A stretch of 64,000 nucleotides of DNA from Streptomyces sp. NBC_01198 (lineage in GTDB: Bacteria; Actinomycetota; Actinomycetes; Streptomycetales; Streptomycetaceae). Position 1 is the first letter of the stretch. The number at the start of each line of letters is the position of its first letter. The notes under the pieces were generated by a model that worked only from the letters and a program-made list of their open reading frames with translations, searched no databases and had not been told where the DNA came from. The stretch is from positions 4,905,001-4,969,000 of the forward strand of contig NZ_CP108568.1 in assembly GCF_036010485.1 (NCBI RefSeq), given 5' to 3'. Made by a program: the position numbers and the translations under genes. Positions 24,370 through 32,959 of the stretch are shown here, one piece after another.

Positions 24370-27300
24370 GTGACCCGCGCAGGCGTAATCCGGACGCCCC
24401 CGGAAGGCCACCCCGACCCCTTCCGTACCGCGGATCTGCGCCGGGCGGTCCTCACCGCCTGGGCCGCGTCGGCCGCCCGCTTCCGTGAGGACGCCAACGC
24501 CGAGGAGGACCTCGCCCTCGGCGGCCACCGCGACCGGCTGATCATCGAGCTGGCCCAGAACGCCGCGGACGCCGCCACCCGGGCCGGCGTCCCCGGCCGC
24601 CTCCGGCTGACCTACCACGAGCCCACCGCCGACGCCCCCGCGCTGCTCGCCGCCGCCAACACCGGCGCCCCGCTGGACGCGCTCGCCGTGGAGTCGCTGT
24701 CCACCCTGCGCGCCTCCGCCAAGCGCGACGAGGGACCCGCCGCGGTCGGCCGCTTCGGCGTCGGCTTCGCCGCCGTCCTCGCCGTCAGCGACGAGCCCGC
24801 CGTGGTCGGGCGCAGCGGCGGTGTCCGCTGGTCGCTGGCCGAGGCGCGCGAGCTGGCCGCACAAGTCCCGGGCCTCGGCGAGGAGTTGCGCCGCCGGGAC
24901 GGCCATGTCCCGCTGCTGCGGCTGCCGCTGCCCGCGGAGGGCAGCGCGCCGGACACGTACGACACCGTCGTCGTCCTGCCGCTGCGGGACGGCGCCGCGG
25001 AGGACCTGGCCGGGCGGCTGCTGGCCGCCGTGGACGACGCGCTGCTGCTCGCCCTGCCCGGCCTGTCCGAGGTGGTCGTCGACACCCCGGCGGGCGTGCG
25101 GACCCTGACCCGCCGTCAGGCCGAGGACGGCGACGTCCTGGTGGAGGACTCCGACGCGCCCACCGCCACCCGCTGGCGGGTCGTCGGCGACGGCGGCGCC
25201 CTGACCGCCGACCTGCTCGCCGACCGCCCGGTCGAGGAGCGCCTGCGCCCGGTCTGGTCGGTGACCTGGGCCGTGCCCGTGGCGCCCGACGGCTCGCCCG
25301 CCGCGCCCCGCACCGCCGACGTCGTGCACGCCCCGACGCCGACCGACGAACCGCTCGGCCTGCCCGCCCTGCTGCTTGCCTCGCTCCCGCTCGACCCGAC
25401 CCGCAGGCACTCCGCCCCGGGGCCGCTCACCGACTTCCTGGTCGAGCGCGCCGCCGACGCCTACGTCCGGCTGCTCGCCGGCTGGCGCCCGAGCGGCGCA
25501 GGCGTGGTCGACCTGGTGCCCGGGCCCCTCGGCAAGGGCGTGCTGGACGCCGAACTGCGCCGCCGCATCCTGGCGCAGCTGCCGCGCACCCCCTTCCTGC
25601 CGCGTGCCGCCGAGGTCCCGCCGGACGCCTCCTTCGTGGCTCCCGACGCGGACGCCGACGGCTGGGACGGCGGCGGCCCGCTCGCCGGCGAGAGCCACGC
25701 GCTGCGGCCCGTCGAGGCCGAGGTCGTCGAGGGCGCCACCGCGGAGGCCGTGCGCGTCCTGGCCGAGGTGCTGCCCACCCTCGTGCCGTCCGCCCTGGAA
25801 CGCCGCCCCGCTCTGCGCCAGTTGGGTGTCGCGCGGCTGTCGCTGGCCGACGCCGTCGACCGGCTCTCCGGCACCGAGCGCCCCGCCGCCTGGTGGTGGC
25901 GCCTCTACGACGCCCTCGCGGGCACCGACGCCGACGTCCTCAGCGGCCTGCCCGTACCGCTCGCCGACGGCCGTACGGTGGTCGGCCCGCGGCAGGTGCT
26001 GCTGCCGGTGCCGGGCGACGACCCGGCTGCCGTCGACCCCGCGCTGCTGGCCAGGCTCGGCCTGCGGGTCGCGCACCCGGAGGCCGCCCACCCGCTGCTG
26101 GAGAAGCTCGGCGCCGCCCCCGCCACACCCCGCGCGGTCCTGACCACCCCGCAGGTACGGGCCGCGGTCGCCGCCTCCCTGGACGAGGACACCGCCTGGG
26201 ACCAGGACGAGCGGGGGCTGGACGCCGACGAACTCGCCGACACCGTCCTGGCGCTGGCCCGCGCCGCCGGCCTCGCGCCCGGCGACGAACCGTGGCTGGC
26301 CGCGCTCGCGCTGCCCGACGACGAGGGCGAGCTGGCCCCGGCCGGCGAACTCGTCCTGCCCGGCAGCCCGCTGGAGGCCGTCCTGCGGACCGGTGAACTC
26401 GGCACCGTGGACGCCGAACTCGCCGACCGCTGGGGCGAGCAGCCGCTGACCGCGGTCGGCGTGCTTGCCACCTTCGCCCTGGTCCAGGCCGCCGACGTGG
26501 TCCTGGACCCCGACGACCTCGAACCGCGCGACAGCGACTGGGCGGAACCCGACGACGTCGGCCTGCTCGACGCCGTGGACGTCTGGTGCGAGGACGTACT
26601 CGACCAGCTGCCCGAGACCGACGTGCCGCCGGTCGCCACCGAGATCATCGGCGTGCGCGACCTCGACCTGGTGGACGACGACGCCTGGCCGCAGGCCCTC
26701 GCGCTGCTCTCCCGGCCGCCGCTGCGGGACGCCGTCACCGCCCCGGTCCGCGTGCTGCTCCCCGACGGCACCACCGAATCCGTACGCCCTTACGCCGCCT
26801 GGTGGCTGCGCGACCACCCCGTCCTGGACGGACGCCGCCCGGTCGGCCTGCGCGCGGCCGGCGGCGACCGGCTGCTCGCCGGGCTCTACGACGAGGCCCA
26901 CACCGACACCGCCGTCGACGAGCAGGTGCTGCGGGCGCTCGGCGTCCGCACCACGGTGGCCGCGCTGCTGGCGGAACCGGGCGGCGCCGCCGAACTGCTC
27001 GCCCGGCTCGCCGACCCGGAGCGTACGGTCGCCCCGGCCCAGCTGCACCGCCTCTACGCGGCCCTGGCCGAGCTCGATCCCGAGCAGGTCACGCTGCCCG
27101 ACGAGCTGCGGGCGGTGCTCGACGGGGAGACGGTCGTCGTGGACGCCGCCGACGCCCTGGTCGCCGACGCCCCCGACCTGCTGCCGCTGTCCGGCGGCCT
27201 CGCGCTGCTGCCGGTGCCCCCGCGGCTGGCCGCCGACCTGGCCGAGCTCTTCCAGGTGCGCCGCCTCAGCGAGGCCGTGGACGCCGCGGTGACCTCGCAG

Positions 27301-27570
27301 GGCGAGCCGCACCAGGTGCTTCCCGCCGTCCACGACCTGCTGCCGGGTGCCCCGGCCTCCTACGTCGAGCACGAGGAGCTGCTGCTCGCCGGCGGTGTCG
27401 AGGTCGACTGGCGTTACGCCGACGGCACGCTGCACGCCGCCACCGTCGAGGGCGTCGCGGCCGGCCTGGCCTGGGCCGCGGGCCGCTGGGAGCGCCGCTT
27501 CGAGCTCGCCGCGCTGCTGGAGGACCCGTCGCGCACCGACGAGCTGGCCCGCGACCGCTGGTTCGACTGA
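24370..27570 (+). CDS. Sacsin-type GHKL ATPase-domain protein (1066 aa)
   Basis: A very large soluble protein. The N-terminal ~200 residues hold an HSP90/GHKL nucleotide fold of the sacsin type: IIELAQNAADAA (Glu60, Asn64, Asp67), NTGAPLD and GRFGVGFAAVL (about 127-137). The rest (200-1066) has no recognised domain; it is Asp/Leu/Ala-rich with repeated PLADGRTVV/LLPDG-like beta segments and tryptophan-rich turns (AAWWWRLYDAL, YAAWWLRDHPVL). GTG 24370 follows AAGGA at 6 nt. By analogy it may be an ATP-driven chaperone. In-frame ATG 24307 would add 21 residues in a region with no start signal. It converges on the CtpE-like gene. Confidence 0.8.
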   Translation: MTRAGVIRTPPEGHPDPFRTADLRRAVLTAWAASAARFREDANAEEDLALGGHRDRLIIELAQNAADAATRAGVPGRLRLTYHEPTADAPALLAAANTGAPLDALAVESLSTLRASAKRDEGPAAVGRFGVGFAAVLAVSDEPAVVGRSGGVRWSLAEARELAAQVPGLGEELRRRDGHVPLLRLPLPAEGSAPDTYDTVVVLPLRDGAAEDLAGRLLAAVDDALLLALPGLSEVVVDTPAGVRTLTRRQAEDGDVLVEDSDAPTATRWRVVGDGGALTADLLADRPVEERLRPVWSVTWAVPVAPDGSPAAPRTADVVHAPTPTDEPLGLPALLLASLPLDPTRRHSAPGPLTDFLVERAADAYVRLLAGWRPSGAGVVDLVPGPLGKGVLDAELRRRILAQLPRTPFLPRAAEVPPDASFVAPDADADGWDGGGPLAGESHALRPVEAEVVEGATAEAVRVLAEVLPTLVPSALERRPALRQLGVARLSLADAVDRLSGTERPAAWWWRLYDALAGTDADVLSGLPVPLADGRTVVGPRQVLLPVPGDDPAAVDPALLARLGLRVAHPEAAHPLLEKLGAAPATPRAVLTTPQVRAAVAASLDEDTAWDQDERGLDADELADTVLALARAAGLAPGDEPWLAALALPDDEGELAPAGELVLPGSPLEAVLRTGELGTVDAELADRWGEQPLTAVGVLATFALVQAADVVLDPDDLEPRDSDWAEPDDVGLLDAVDVWCEDVLDQLPETDVPPVATEIIGVRDLDLVDDDAWPQALALLSRPPLRDAVTAPVRVLLPDGTTESVRPYAAWWLRDHPVLDGRRPVGLRAAGGDRLLAGLYDEAHTDTAVDEQVLRALGVRTTVAALLAEPGGAAELLARLADPERTVAPAQLHRLYAALAELDPEQVTLPDELRAVLDGETVVVDAADALVADAPDLLPLSGGLALLPVPPRLAADLAELFQVRRLSEAVDAAVTSQGEPHQVLPAVHDLLPGAPASYVEHEELLLAGGVEVDWRYADGTLHAATVEGVAAGLAWAAGRWERRFELAALLEDPSRTDELARDRWFD

Positions 27571-27597
27571 CCCCGCCGCCCGCGGTGGCGCCGCCGC

Positions 27598-30030
27598 TCA
27601 CGCCGCCGCGGCCTCCCTGCGCCGCACCAGCGCCCAGGAGAACTCCAGCGCCACCGCCCCCAGCACCGCGATCCCGGCCGCCGACCACGGCACCAGGGTG
27701 CCGACCAGGCGCAGCGCGAAGAAGCGCTGCAACGACGGTGTGACCAGCACGATCACGAACAGCAGGCCCATCGCGAGCACCAGCGTCACCCGCCACCAGG
27801 TGTAGGGGCGGGCGACGATCGCCAGCACCCACATCTCGGTCAGGAACAGCGTCAGCGTCGCCGCACTGGTCTCCGCGCCCAACGATCCAGCCCCCGTGTA
27901 GTGGTGGCGCGCCATCAGATACGCCACGAAGGCCGCGACCCCGCAGATGAGCCCGGCGGGTGTCGAGTACCGCATGACCCGGTGGACGAAGTGCGGCCTG
28001 GCCCGCTCCTTGTTGGGCGCCAGCGCCAGGAAGAAGGCCGGCACCCCGATGGTCAGCGTCGACAGCAGCGTCAGATGCCGCGGCAGGAACGGATACGGCA
28101 CCTGCCAGCACACCACGAGCACCGCGAGCAGCACGGAGAACACCGTCTTGGTGAGGAACAGCGTCGCGACCCGGGTGATGTTGCCGATCACCCGGCGCCC
28201 CTCGGCCACCACCGAGGGCAGCGTCGCGAAGCTGTTGTCCAGCAGCACGATCTGCGCGACCGCCCGGGTCGCCTCGGAACCCGAGCCCATGGCCACGCCG
28301 ATGTCCGCGTCCTTGAGGGCCAGCACGTCGTTGACGCCGTCACCGGTCATCGCCACGGTGTGGCCGCGGGACTGCAGGGCGCCCACCATGTCCCGCTTCT
28401 GCTGCGGGGCGACCCGGCCGAAGACCGCGCCGCGCTCCAGCGCCGCCGCCAGCGCGTCGCGCTCGCGCGGCAGATCGCGTGCGTCCACCGGGTCCTCGGC
28501 CCCCGGCAGCCCGAGCTTGCCGGCGACCGCGCCGACCGACACGGCGTTGTCGCCGGAGATCACCTTGGCCTGCACGTCCTGCTCGGCGAAGTAGCGCAGG
28601 GTCGCGCGGGCGTCGGGCCGCAACCGCTGTTCGAGCACCACCAGCGCCACCGGCAGCACCGAGGCGGCGACCTGCGGGTCGTCCAGCGGGCGCTCCGCGC
28701 GGGCCAGCAGCAGAACCCGCAGCCCCTCGTCGTTGAGCCGGCCGATGTCGCCGAGCGCGCGATGCCCGGCAGGCAGCAGCACGTCGGGCGCGCCGAGCAG
28801 CCACGTACTGTCCGTGCCGTCCGGTTCGGTGAAGGCCGCGCCGCTGTACTTGCGGACCGAGCTGAACGGCAGCGTCCCGGTGCCGCGCCAGTCCGCCGCG
28901 CCGCCCGGCGGATAGGCGTCGATGACCGCCTGCAGGCTGGCGTTCGGGTGCCGGTCGACGCTGCCGAGCGCGGCCAGCGCGCGGACCGCGTACGCCTCGT
29001 CGCCACCGTCCAGGATCCGCAGCGCGGTGACGTCCATGCCGCCCTCGGTGAGGGTGCCGGTCTTGTCCAGGCACACCACGTCGACCCGGGCCAGGCCCTC
29101 GATAGCGGGCAGTTCCTGCACCAGGCACTGCTTGCGGCCGAGCCTGACCACCCCGATCGCGAAGGCGATCGAGGTGAGCAGCACCAGGCCTTCCGGCACC
29201 ATCGGCGTGATGCCGCCGACCGTACGGCGTACCGCCTCGCGGGTGTCGTGACTGTCCACGGTGAACTGGCTGATGATCAGCCCGATCGCGGTCGGGATCA
29301 TCATCCAGGTGACGTACTTGAGGATCCGGCTGATGCCCTGGCGCAGTTCGGAGTCGACCAGCGTGAAGCGGGACGCCTCGGCGGCGAGCTGGGCGGCGTA
29401 GGCCTGCCGGCCGACCTTGGTGGCGGTGAAGGCGCCGCCGCCGGCGACCACGAAGCTGCCGGACATCACCGTGTCGCCGGCGTGCTTGACCACCGGGTCC
29501 GCCTCGCCGGTGAGCAGCGACTCGTCGACCTCCAGGCGGTCGGCCTCGTCGACCACCCCGTCGACCACCACCTTGTCGCCCGGGCCCATCTCGATCAGGT
29601 CGCCGAGCACGATCTGCGAGGTGGAGATCTCGCTGGCCACGCCGTCCCTGCGTACCGACGGCCTGGCCTCGCCGATCACCGCGAGGCTGTCCAGGGTCCG
29701 CTTGGCGCGCAGTTCCTGGACGATGCCGATCGCGGTGTTGGCGACGATGATGAAGCCGAACAGGCCGTCCTGGATCGGCCCCACCACCAGGATGACCAGG
29801 AAGAGCCCGCCGATGATCGCGTTGAAGCGGGTGAGGACGTTGGCCCGGACGATCCCTGCGGTGGAGCGGGAGGACCGCACGGGGATGTCGTTGACCTGGC
29901 CCGCCGCGATGCGCTGCGCCACCTCCGCACCGCTCAGCCCCGGGTGCCGCGCGACCACCCCGGCGTCCGTACCGCTGCCGGCGTCGTTGCCGGTACCCGA
30001 GCCCGCGCCGGCGCCCGTGCGTTCCGTCAT
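27598..30030 (-). CDS. CtpE-like P-type ATPase, probable Ca2+ uptake pump
   Basis: 810 residues. A disordered Gly/Thr N terminus is followed by VNDIP and a first helix pair, the actuator loop LTGEAD (about 173-178), the PMVPEGLV ion-site helix (276-283), the phosphorylation motif DKTGTLTE (322-329), KVISGDNAVSVGAVA, the hinge MTGDGVNDVLALKDADIGVAMGSG, and six C-terminal helices. Its architecture and many blocks match mycobacterial CtpE, reported to import calcium. Start ATG 30030 is taken because the conserved VARHPGLSGAEVAQRI lies soon after; it has no strong SD. Ion selectivity is inferred by similarity only. Confidence 0.85.
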   Translation of the reverse strand: MTERTGAGAGSGTGNDAGSGTDAGVVARHPGLSGAEVAQRIAAGQVNDIPVRSSRSTAGIVRANVLTRFNAIIGGLFLVILVVGPIQDGLFGFIIVANTAIGIVQELRAKRTLDSLAVIGEARPSVRRDGVASEISTSQIVLGDLIEMGPGDKVVVDGVVDEADRLEVDESLLTGEADPVVKHAGDTVMSGSFVVAGGGAFTATKVGRQAYAAQLAAEASRFTLVDSELRQGISRILKYVTWMMIPTAIGLIISQFTVDSHDTREAVRRTVGGITPMVPEGLVLLTSIAFAIGVVRLGRKQCLVQELPAIEGLARVDVVCLDKTGTLTEGGMDVTALRILDGGDEAYAVRALAALGSVDRHPNASLQAVIDAYPPGGAADWRGTGTLPFSSVRKYSGAAFTEPDGTDSTWLLGAPDVLLPAGHRALGDIGRLNDEGLRVLLLARAERPLDDPQVAASVLPVALVVLEQRLRPDARATLRYFAEQDVQAKVISGDNAVSVGAVAGKLGLPGAEDPVDARDLPRERDALAAALERGAVFGRVAPQQKRDMVGALQSRGHTVAMTGDGVNDVLALKDADIGVAMGSGSEATRAVAQIVLLDNSFATLPSVVAEGRRVIGNITRVATLFLTKTVFSVLLAVLVVCWQVPYPFLPRHLTLLSTLTIGVPAFFLALAPNKERARPHFVHRVMRYSTPAGLICGVAAFVAYLMARHHYTGAGSLGAETSAATLTLFLTEMWVLAIVARPYTWWRVTLVLAMGLLFVIVLVTPSLQRFFALRLVGTLVPWSAAGIAVLGAVALEFSWALVRRREAAAA

Positions 30031-30093
30031 GGACCGACGGTACGTGGCAAGTGCGGCTTTCCCCCCGTTCTGCGTGCTTGTGCGCCGGGGGTG

Positions 30094-30372
30094 TTACGCG
30101 CGCTGGGGCGTCTGCCCCTCGGCGGCCGCGGCCGCCCGCGCGATGGCGTCGCGGCGGGCCCGCACGTACTTCAGGCCGATCAGGCCCAGCACGCCGCCGG
30201 CCGCGCACGCCCAGATGAACCAGGTGTGGCCGTGGTCGGAGTACCAGCCGTAGAAGGGGAGCTGCACGACGAAGAGCGCGAACCAGATGATCGTGCCGAC
30301 CGTGACGGTGGCCACGTCGTTGGCCTCCAGCGGCTCGGGGGCCTCGCGCAGGGGACTCCGCTGCTTGCTCAT
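30094..30372 (-). CDS. DUF2530-type small membrane protein
   Basis: 92 residues, two membrane segments (about 24-44 and 52-72) with the conserved PLEANDVATVTVGTIIWFALFVVQLPF start and WIWACAAGGVLGLIGLKYVRAR-like second helix (here FIWACAAGGVLGLIGLKY). Chosen start ATG 30372: TACGAT ends 7 nt before it and there is no SD, fitting a leaderless mRNA. ATG 30381 is an alternative. It lies upstream of the CtpE-like gene on the same strand (63-base gap). Function unknown. Confidence 0.78.
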   Translation of the reverse strand: MSKQRSPLREAPEPLEANDVATVTVGTIIWFALFVVQLPFYGWYSDHGHTWFIWACAAGGVLGLIGLKYVRARRDAIARAAAAAEGQTPQRA

Positions 30373-30463
30373 GCCCGCCATCGTATGCGGCGGCCCCGCC
30401 GGGCCGGGAGGGAGGCCGTACGGCCGGGGTCTACGCGCGGAGATGGTGTTTGACCAGTTGGGT

Positions 30464-30509
30464 ATTCATACTGAATCTCGTCACTGTTGACTGAAAACAT
30501 TCGTATGAT
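30464..30509 (+). promoter_or_regulatory. AT-rich promoter region with ATTCA-tac-TGAAT dyad
   Basis: ATTCATACTGAAT (30464-30476) is a perfect 5-bp inverted repeat in a markedly AT-rich patch. TATGAT (30504-30509) is a good -10 for the purine permease gene; no -35 is well spaced, and TTGACT at 30487 is only 11 bases away. The dyad sits where an activator or repressor could act. Confidence 0.4.
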
Positions 30510-30551
30510 CGCCCAACTGCGGGCGAGATCGTGCCACCTTTGAGGACTCAC

Positions 30552-32006
30552 ATGCCCACCTCGGCCCCCGCTCCGGTCGACATGGGTCGGTCGTCCGGCC
30601 GGCCGCCCGCCAACGCCCTGGACCGCTATTTCCGCATCTCGGAGCGCGGCTCCTCGATCCCACGGGAGATCCGCGGCGGCCTGGCCACCTTCTTCGCGAT
30701 GGCGTACATCATCGTGCTGAACCCGATCATCCTGGGCTCCGCGGTCGACAAATTCGGCCACCACCTGGACGGCGGCCAGCTGGTCACCGCGACCGTGATC
30801 ACCGCGGCCTTCACCACCCTGCTGATGGGCGTCATCGGCAACGTGCCCATCGCACTGGCCGCCGGGCTCGGCGTCAACACGGTGGTGGCGCTGCAGCTCG
30901 CCCCCCGGATGAGCTGGCCCGACGCGATGGGCATGGTGGTGCTGGCCGGCATCGCCATCATGATCATGGTCGCCACCGGGCTGCGGGAGCGGGTGATGAC
31001 CGCGGTGCCGCTGGGCCTGCGCAAGGGCATCGCGATCGGCATCGGCCTGTTCATCCTGCTGATCGGCCTGGTCGACTCCGGGTTCGTCACCCGCATCCCG
31101 GACGCCGCGCACACCACCGTGCCCGTGCAGCTCGGCTCCGACGGACACCTGCACGGCTGGCCGGTGCTGATCTTCATCCTCGGCGCGCTGCTCACCCTGG
31201 CGCTGATCATCCGCAAGGTCGCGGGCGCGATCCTGATCTCCATCGTCGCGATGACGGTGCTCGCCCTGATCGTGGACGCGGTCGCCGACGTCCCGGCCGC
31301 CCAGTGGGGCCTGACGGTGCCGAAGTGGCCGGGCAACCCGGTCTCCAGCCCCGACTTCGGCCTGATCGGCAAGGTCAGCCTCTTCGGCGGCTTCCAGCAG
31401 GTCGGCGTCGTGACCGGGGTGCTGTTCGTCTTCACCGTGCTGCTGTCGTGCTTCTTCGACGCGATGGGCACCATCCTCGGCGTCAGCGACGAGGCCGGGC
31501 TGCTCAACGCCAAGGGCGACCTGCCGGGCATCAACAAGGTGCTGATGATCGACGGTGTCGCCACCGCGGTGGGCGGCGCCAGCTCGTCCTCGGCGAACAC
31601 CTGCTTCGTGGAGTCCACCGCCGGCGTCGGGGAGGGCGCGCGGACCGGGCTCGCCAGCGTCGTCACCGGGCTGATGTTCGTCTTCGCGCTGTTCCTCACG
31701 CCGCTGGCCACCATGGTCCCGGCGCAGGCGGCCACTCCGGCGCTGGTCGCGGTGGGCTTCCTGATCCTGGCCGGGTCGATCAAGGAGATCGACTGGAGCG
31801 ACTTCACCATCGCCATCCCGGCGTTCCTGACGATGCTGCTGATGCCGTTCACCTACTCGATCACCAACGGCATCGGCATCGGCTTCATCAGCTTCTGCGC
31901 GCTGCGGCTGGTGGCAGGGCGCGGCAAGCAGGTCCCGGTGGCGCTGTACGCGGTCGCCGCCGTCTTCGCCTTCTACTACCTGATGCCTGCGCTCGGGCTG
32001 CTGTAG
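30552..32006 (+). CDS. NCS2-family purine/xanthine permease (AzgA/PbuG type)
   Basis: 484 residues, about 12-14 membrane helices. The AzgA-like hallmarks are present: GGLATFFAMAYIIVLNP, MGVIGNVPIALAAGLGVNTVVA (helix 3), GLRKGIAIGIGLFI, VLLSCFFDAMGTILGVSDEAGLL and GGASSSSANTCFVESTAGVGEGARTGL, the signature of the guanine/hypoxanthine branch rather than the uracil branch. ATG 30552 follows GAGGA by 6 nt. The last 31 bases overlap the convergent ribbon-helix-helix gene. It is likely a proton symporter for guanine, hypoxanthine or adenine. Confidence 0.9.
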   Translation: MPTSAPAPVDMGRSSGRPPANALDRYFRISERGSSIPREIRGGLATFFAMAYIIVLNPIILGSAVDKFGHHLDGGQLVTATVITAAFTTLLMGVIGNVPIALAAGLGVNTVVALQLAPRMSWPDAMGMVVLAGIAIMIMVATGLRERVMTAVPLGLRKGIAIGIGLFILLIGLVDSGFVTRIPDAAHTTVPVQLGSDGHLHGWPVLIFILGALLTLALIIRKVAGAILISIVAMTVLALIVDAVADVPAAQWGLTVPKWPGNPVSSPDFGLIGKVSLFGGFQQVGVVTGVLFVFTVLLSCFFDAMGTILGVSDEAGLLNAKGDLPGINKVLMIDGVATAVGGASSSSANTCFVESTAGVGEGARTGLASVVTGLMFVFALFLTPLATMVPAQAATPALVAVGFLILAGSIKEIDWSDFTIAIPAFLTMLLMPFTYSITNGIGIGFISFCALRLVAGRGKQVPVALYAVAAVFAFYYLMPALGLL

Positions 32007-32260
32007 GGCGGGACGTGGTGCGGGACCGGGACCGGGACCGGGGCCTCGTCGGGGTCCTGGTCCCGGTCCGTTCCGTCCGGCCGGCGGTCGTAGAAACGCC
32101 GGGTCTCCTCGACCGCGGCCGTGAACCGCTCGTCGAAGTCGTCACGGACCAGCGTCGTGACGACGTAGTCCTGTGCGGTCATCCCGCGCTTGGCGGCACG
32201 CTCGCGGATGCGGTCCCACAGGTCTGCGTCTATGCGCAGGCTGAGCACTCTCGATGCCAT
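31976..32260 (-). CDS. Ribbon-helix-helix-like small protein (antitoxin/CopG type)
   Basis: 94 residues from ATG 32260. The N-terminal 45 (SRVLSLRIDADLWDRIRERAAKRGMTAQDYVVTTLVRDDFDERF) form a beta strand and two helices, as in Arc/MetJ-type RHH dimers. The tail is acidic and proline-rich. A toxin partner is not seen. The stop lies inside the end of the permease gene on the other strand (31-base convergent overlap), which suggests tight packing and possible antisense interference. The start has no clear SD. Confidence 0.72.
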   Translation of the reverse strand: MASRVLSLRIDADLWDRIRERAAKRGMTAQDYVVTTLVRDDFDERFTAAVEETRRFYDRRPDGTDRDQDPDEAPVPVPVPHHVPPYSSPSAGIR

Positions 32261-32453
32261 GTGCCCACGGTCGCGGGCAGGAGCGCCCATGTGTGTCGTT
32301 TTCGCCTGCCATCTCACCCGTTCGGGTGAGATGTGCGCGCCCGGTGGTTGAACGCGCGGGGGGCGGCGTGGGGCCGGGCCGTAGTGGACGATCTGGAGGG
32401 ACGTGCGGGTCGGGGGAACTCTCGCGGGGCGGGGGTGTTGCGTGCAGAGTGTA

Positions 32454-32481
32454 CTTAGGCTACCTAATGAGCTAGGCTAAG
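32454..32481. promoter_or_regulatory. Imperfect dyad, iron-box-like, at the MarR promoter
   Basis: CTTAGGCTA (32454-32462) and TAGGCTAAG (32473-32481) are inverted copies with one mismatch and a 10-base spacer. The left arm continues as TTAGGCTACCTAA, one base short of the iron-box half TTAGGCTAACCTAA. TTGCGT (32438-32443) and TACCTA (32461-32466) are 17 bases apart and could be -35/-10. It may be the MarR autoregulatory operator or a DmdR site; the sequence does not decide. Confidence 0.55.
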
Positions 32482-32485
32482 CAAC

Positions 32486-32920
32486 GTGACCGAACTGTCC
32501 GAGGACGACCGCGCCGCAGTCAACGAGCTGCGGGGCGCAGTGATGCGGCTCTCCCGCCGGCTGCGCCACCAGCGGGTCGACGAGACGCTGAGCCCCACCG
32601 AGATGTCGGTGCTCGGCACCCTTGCCCGCTGCGGCTCCGCCACGCCGGGGGAGCTGGCCCGCAAGGAGCACGTGCAGCCCCCGTCGATGACCCGCATCGT
32701 GGCGATGCTGGAGTCGAAAGGGCTGGTCCGCAGGGAACCGCACCCCGACGACCGGCGCCAGGTCGTGGTGAGCCGCACCGATCAGGCCGCGGCGATCCTC
32801 GCCGAGAGCCGCACCAAGCGGAACGCCTGGCTGGCCTCGCTCGCCGAGGGCCTCACGGAGGAGGAGCTGGCCGTGATGTGCCAGGCGGCCCCCGTCCTCG
32901 AAAAGCTCGCGCACCTGTAA
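32486..32920 (+). CDS. MarR-family transcriptional regulator
   Basis: 144 residues, the usual MarR length. A winged helix-turn-helix: LSPTEMSVLGTLARCGSATPGELARKEHVQPPSMTRIVAMLESKGLVRREPHPDDRRQVVVSRTDQA. The R-H-P-D-D-R-R wing motif is clear (EPHPDDRRQ). The GTG start has no SD; TAGGCT ends 7 bases upstream. It is followed after 39 bases by an MFS gene on the same strand, the common arrangement for a drug- or metabolite-sensing repressor with its exporter. Confidence 0.88.
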   Translation: MTELSEDDRAAVNELRGAVMRLSRRLRHQRVDETLSPTEMSVLGTLARCGSATPGELARKEHVQPPSMTRIVAMLESKGLVRREPHPDDRRQVVVSRTDQAAAILAESRTKRNAWLASLAEGLTEEELAVMCQAAPVLEKLAHL

Positions 32921-32959
32921 TCCGACCGCAGCAACCGATAATGGGGAGGCGAGTACCGA

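Noticed and set aside
24319..27435. 1038-aa minus-strand frame opposite the sacsin-type gene
   Set aside because: Composition is typical of a frame shadow (Gly, Gln, Val, Arg) and no domain is visible.
27901..30453. 850-aa plus-strand frame opposite the CtpE-like gene
   Set aside because: Shadow frame: P-type ATPase motifs are all on the minus strand.
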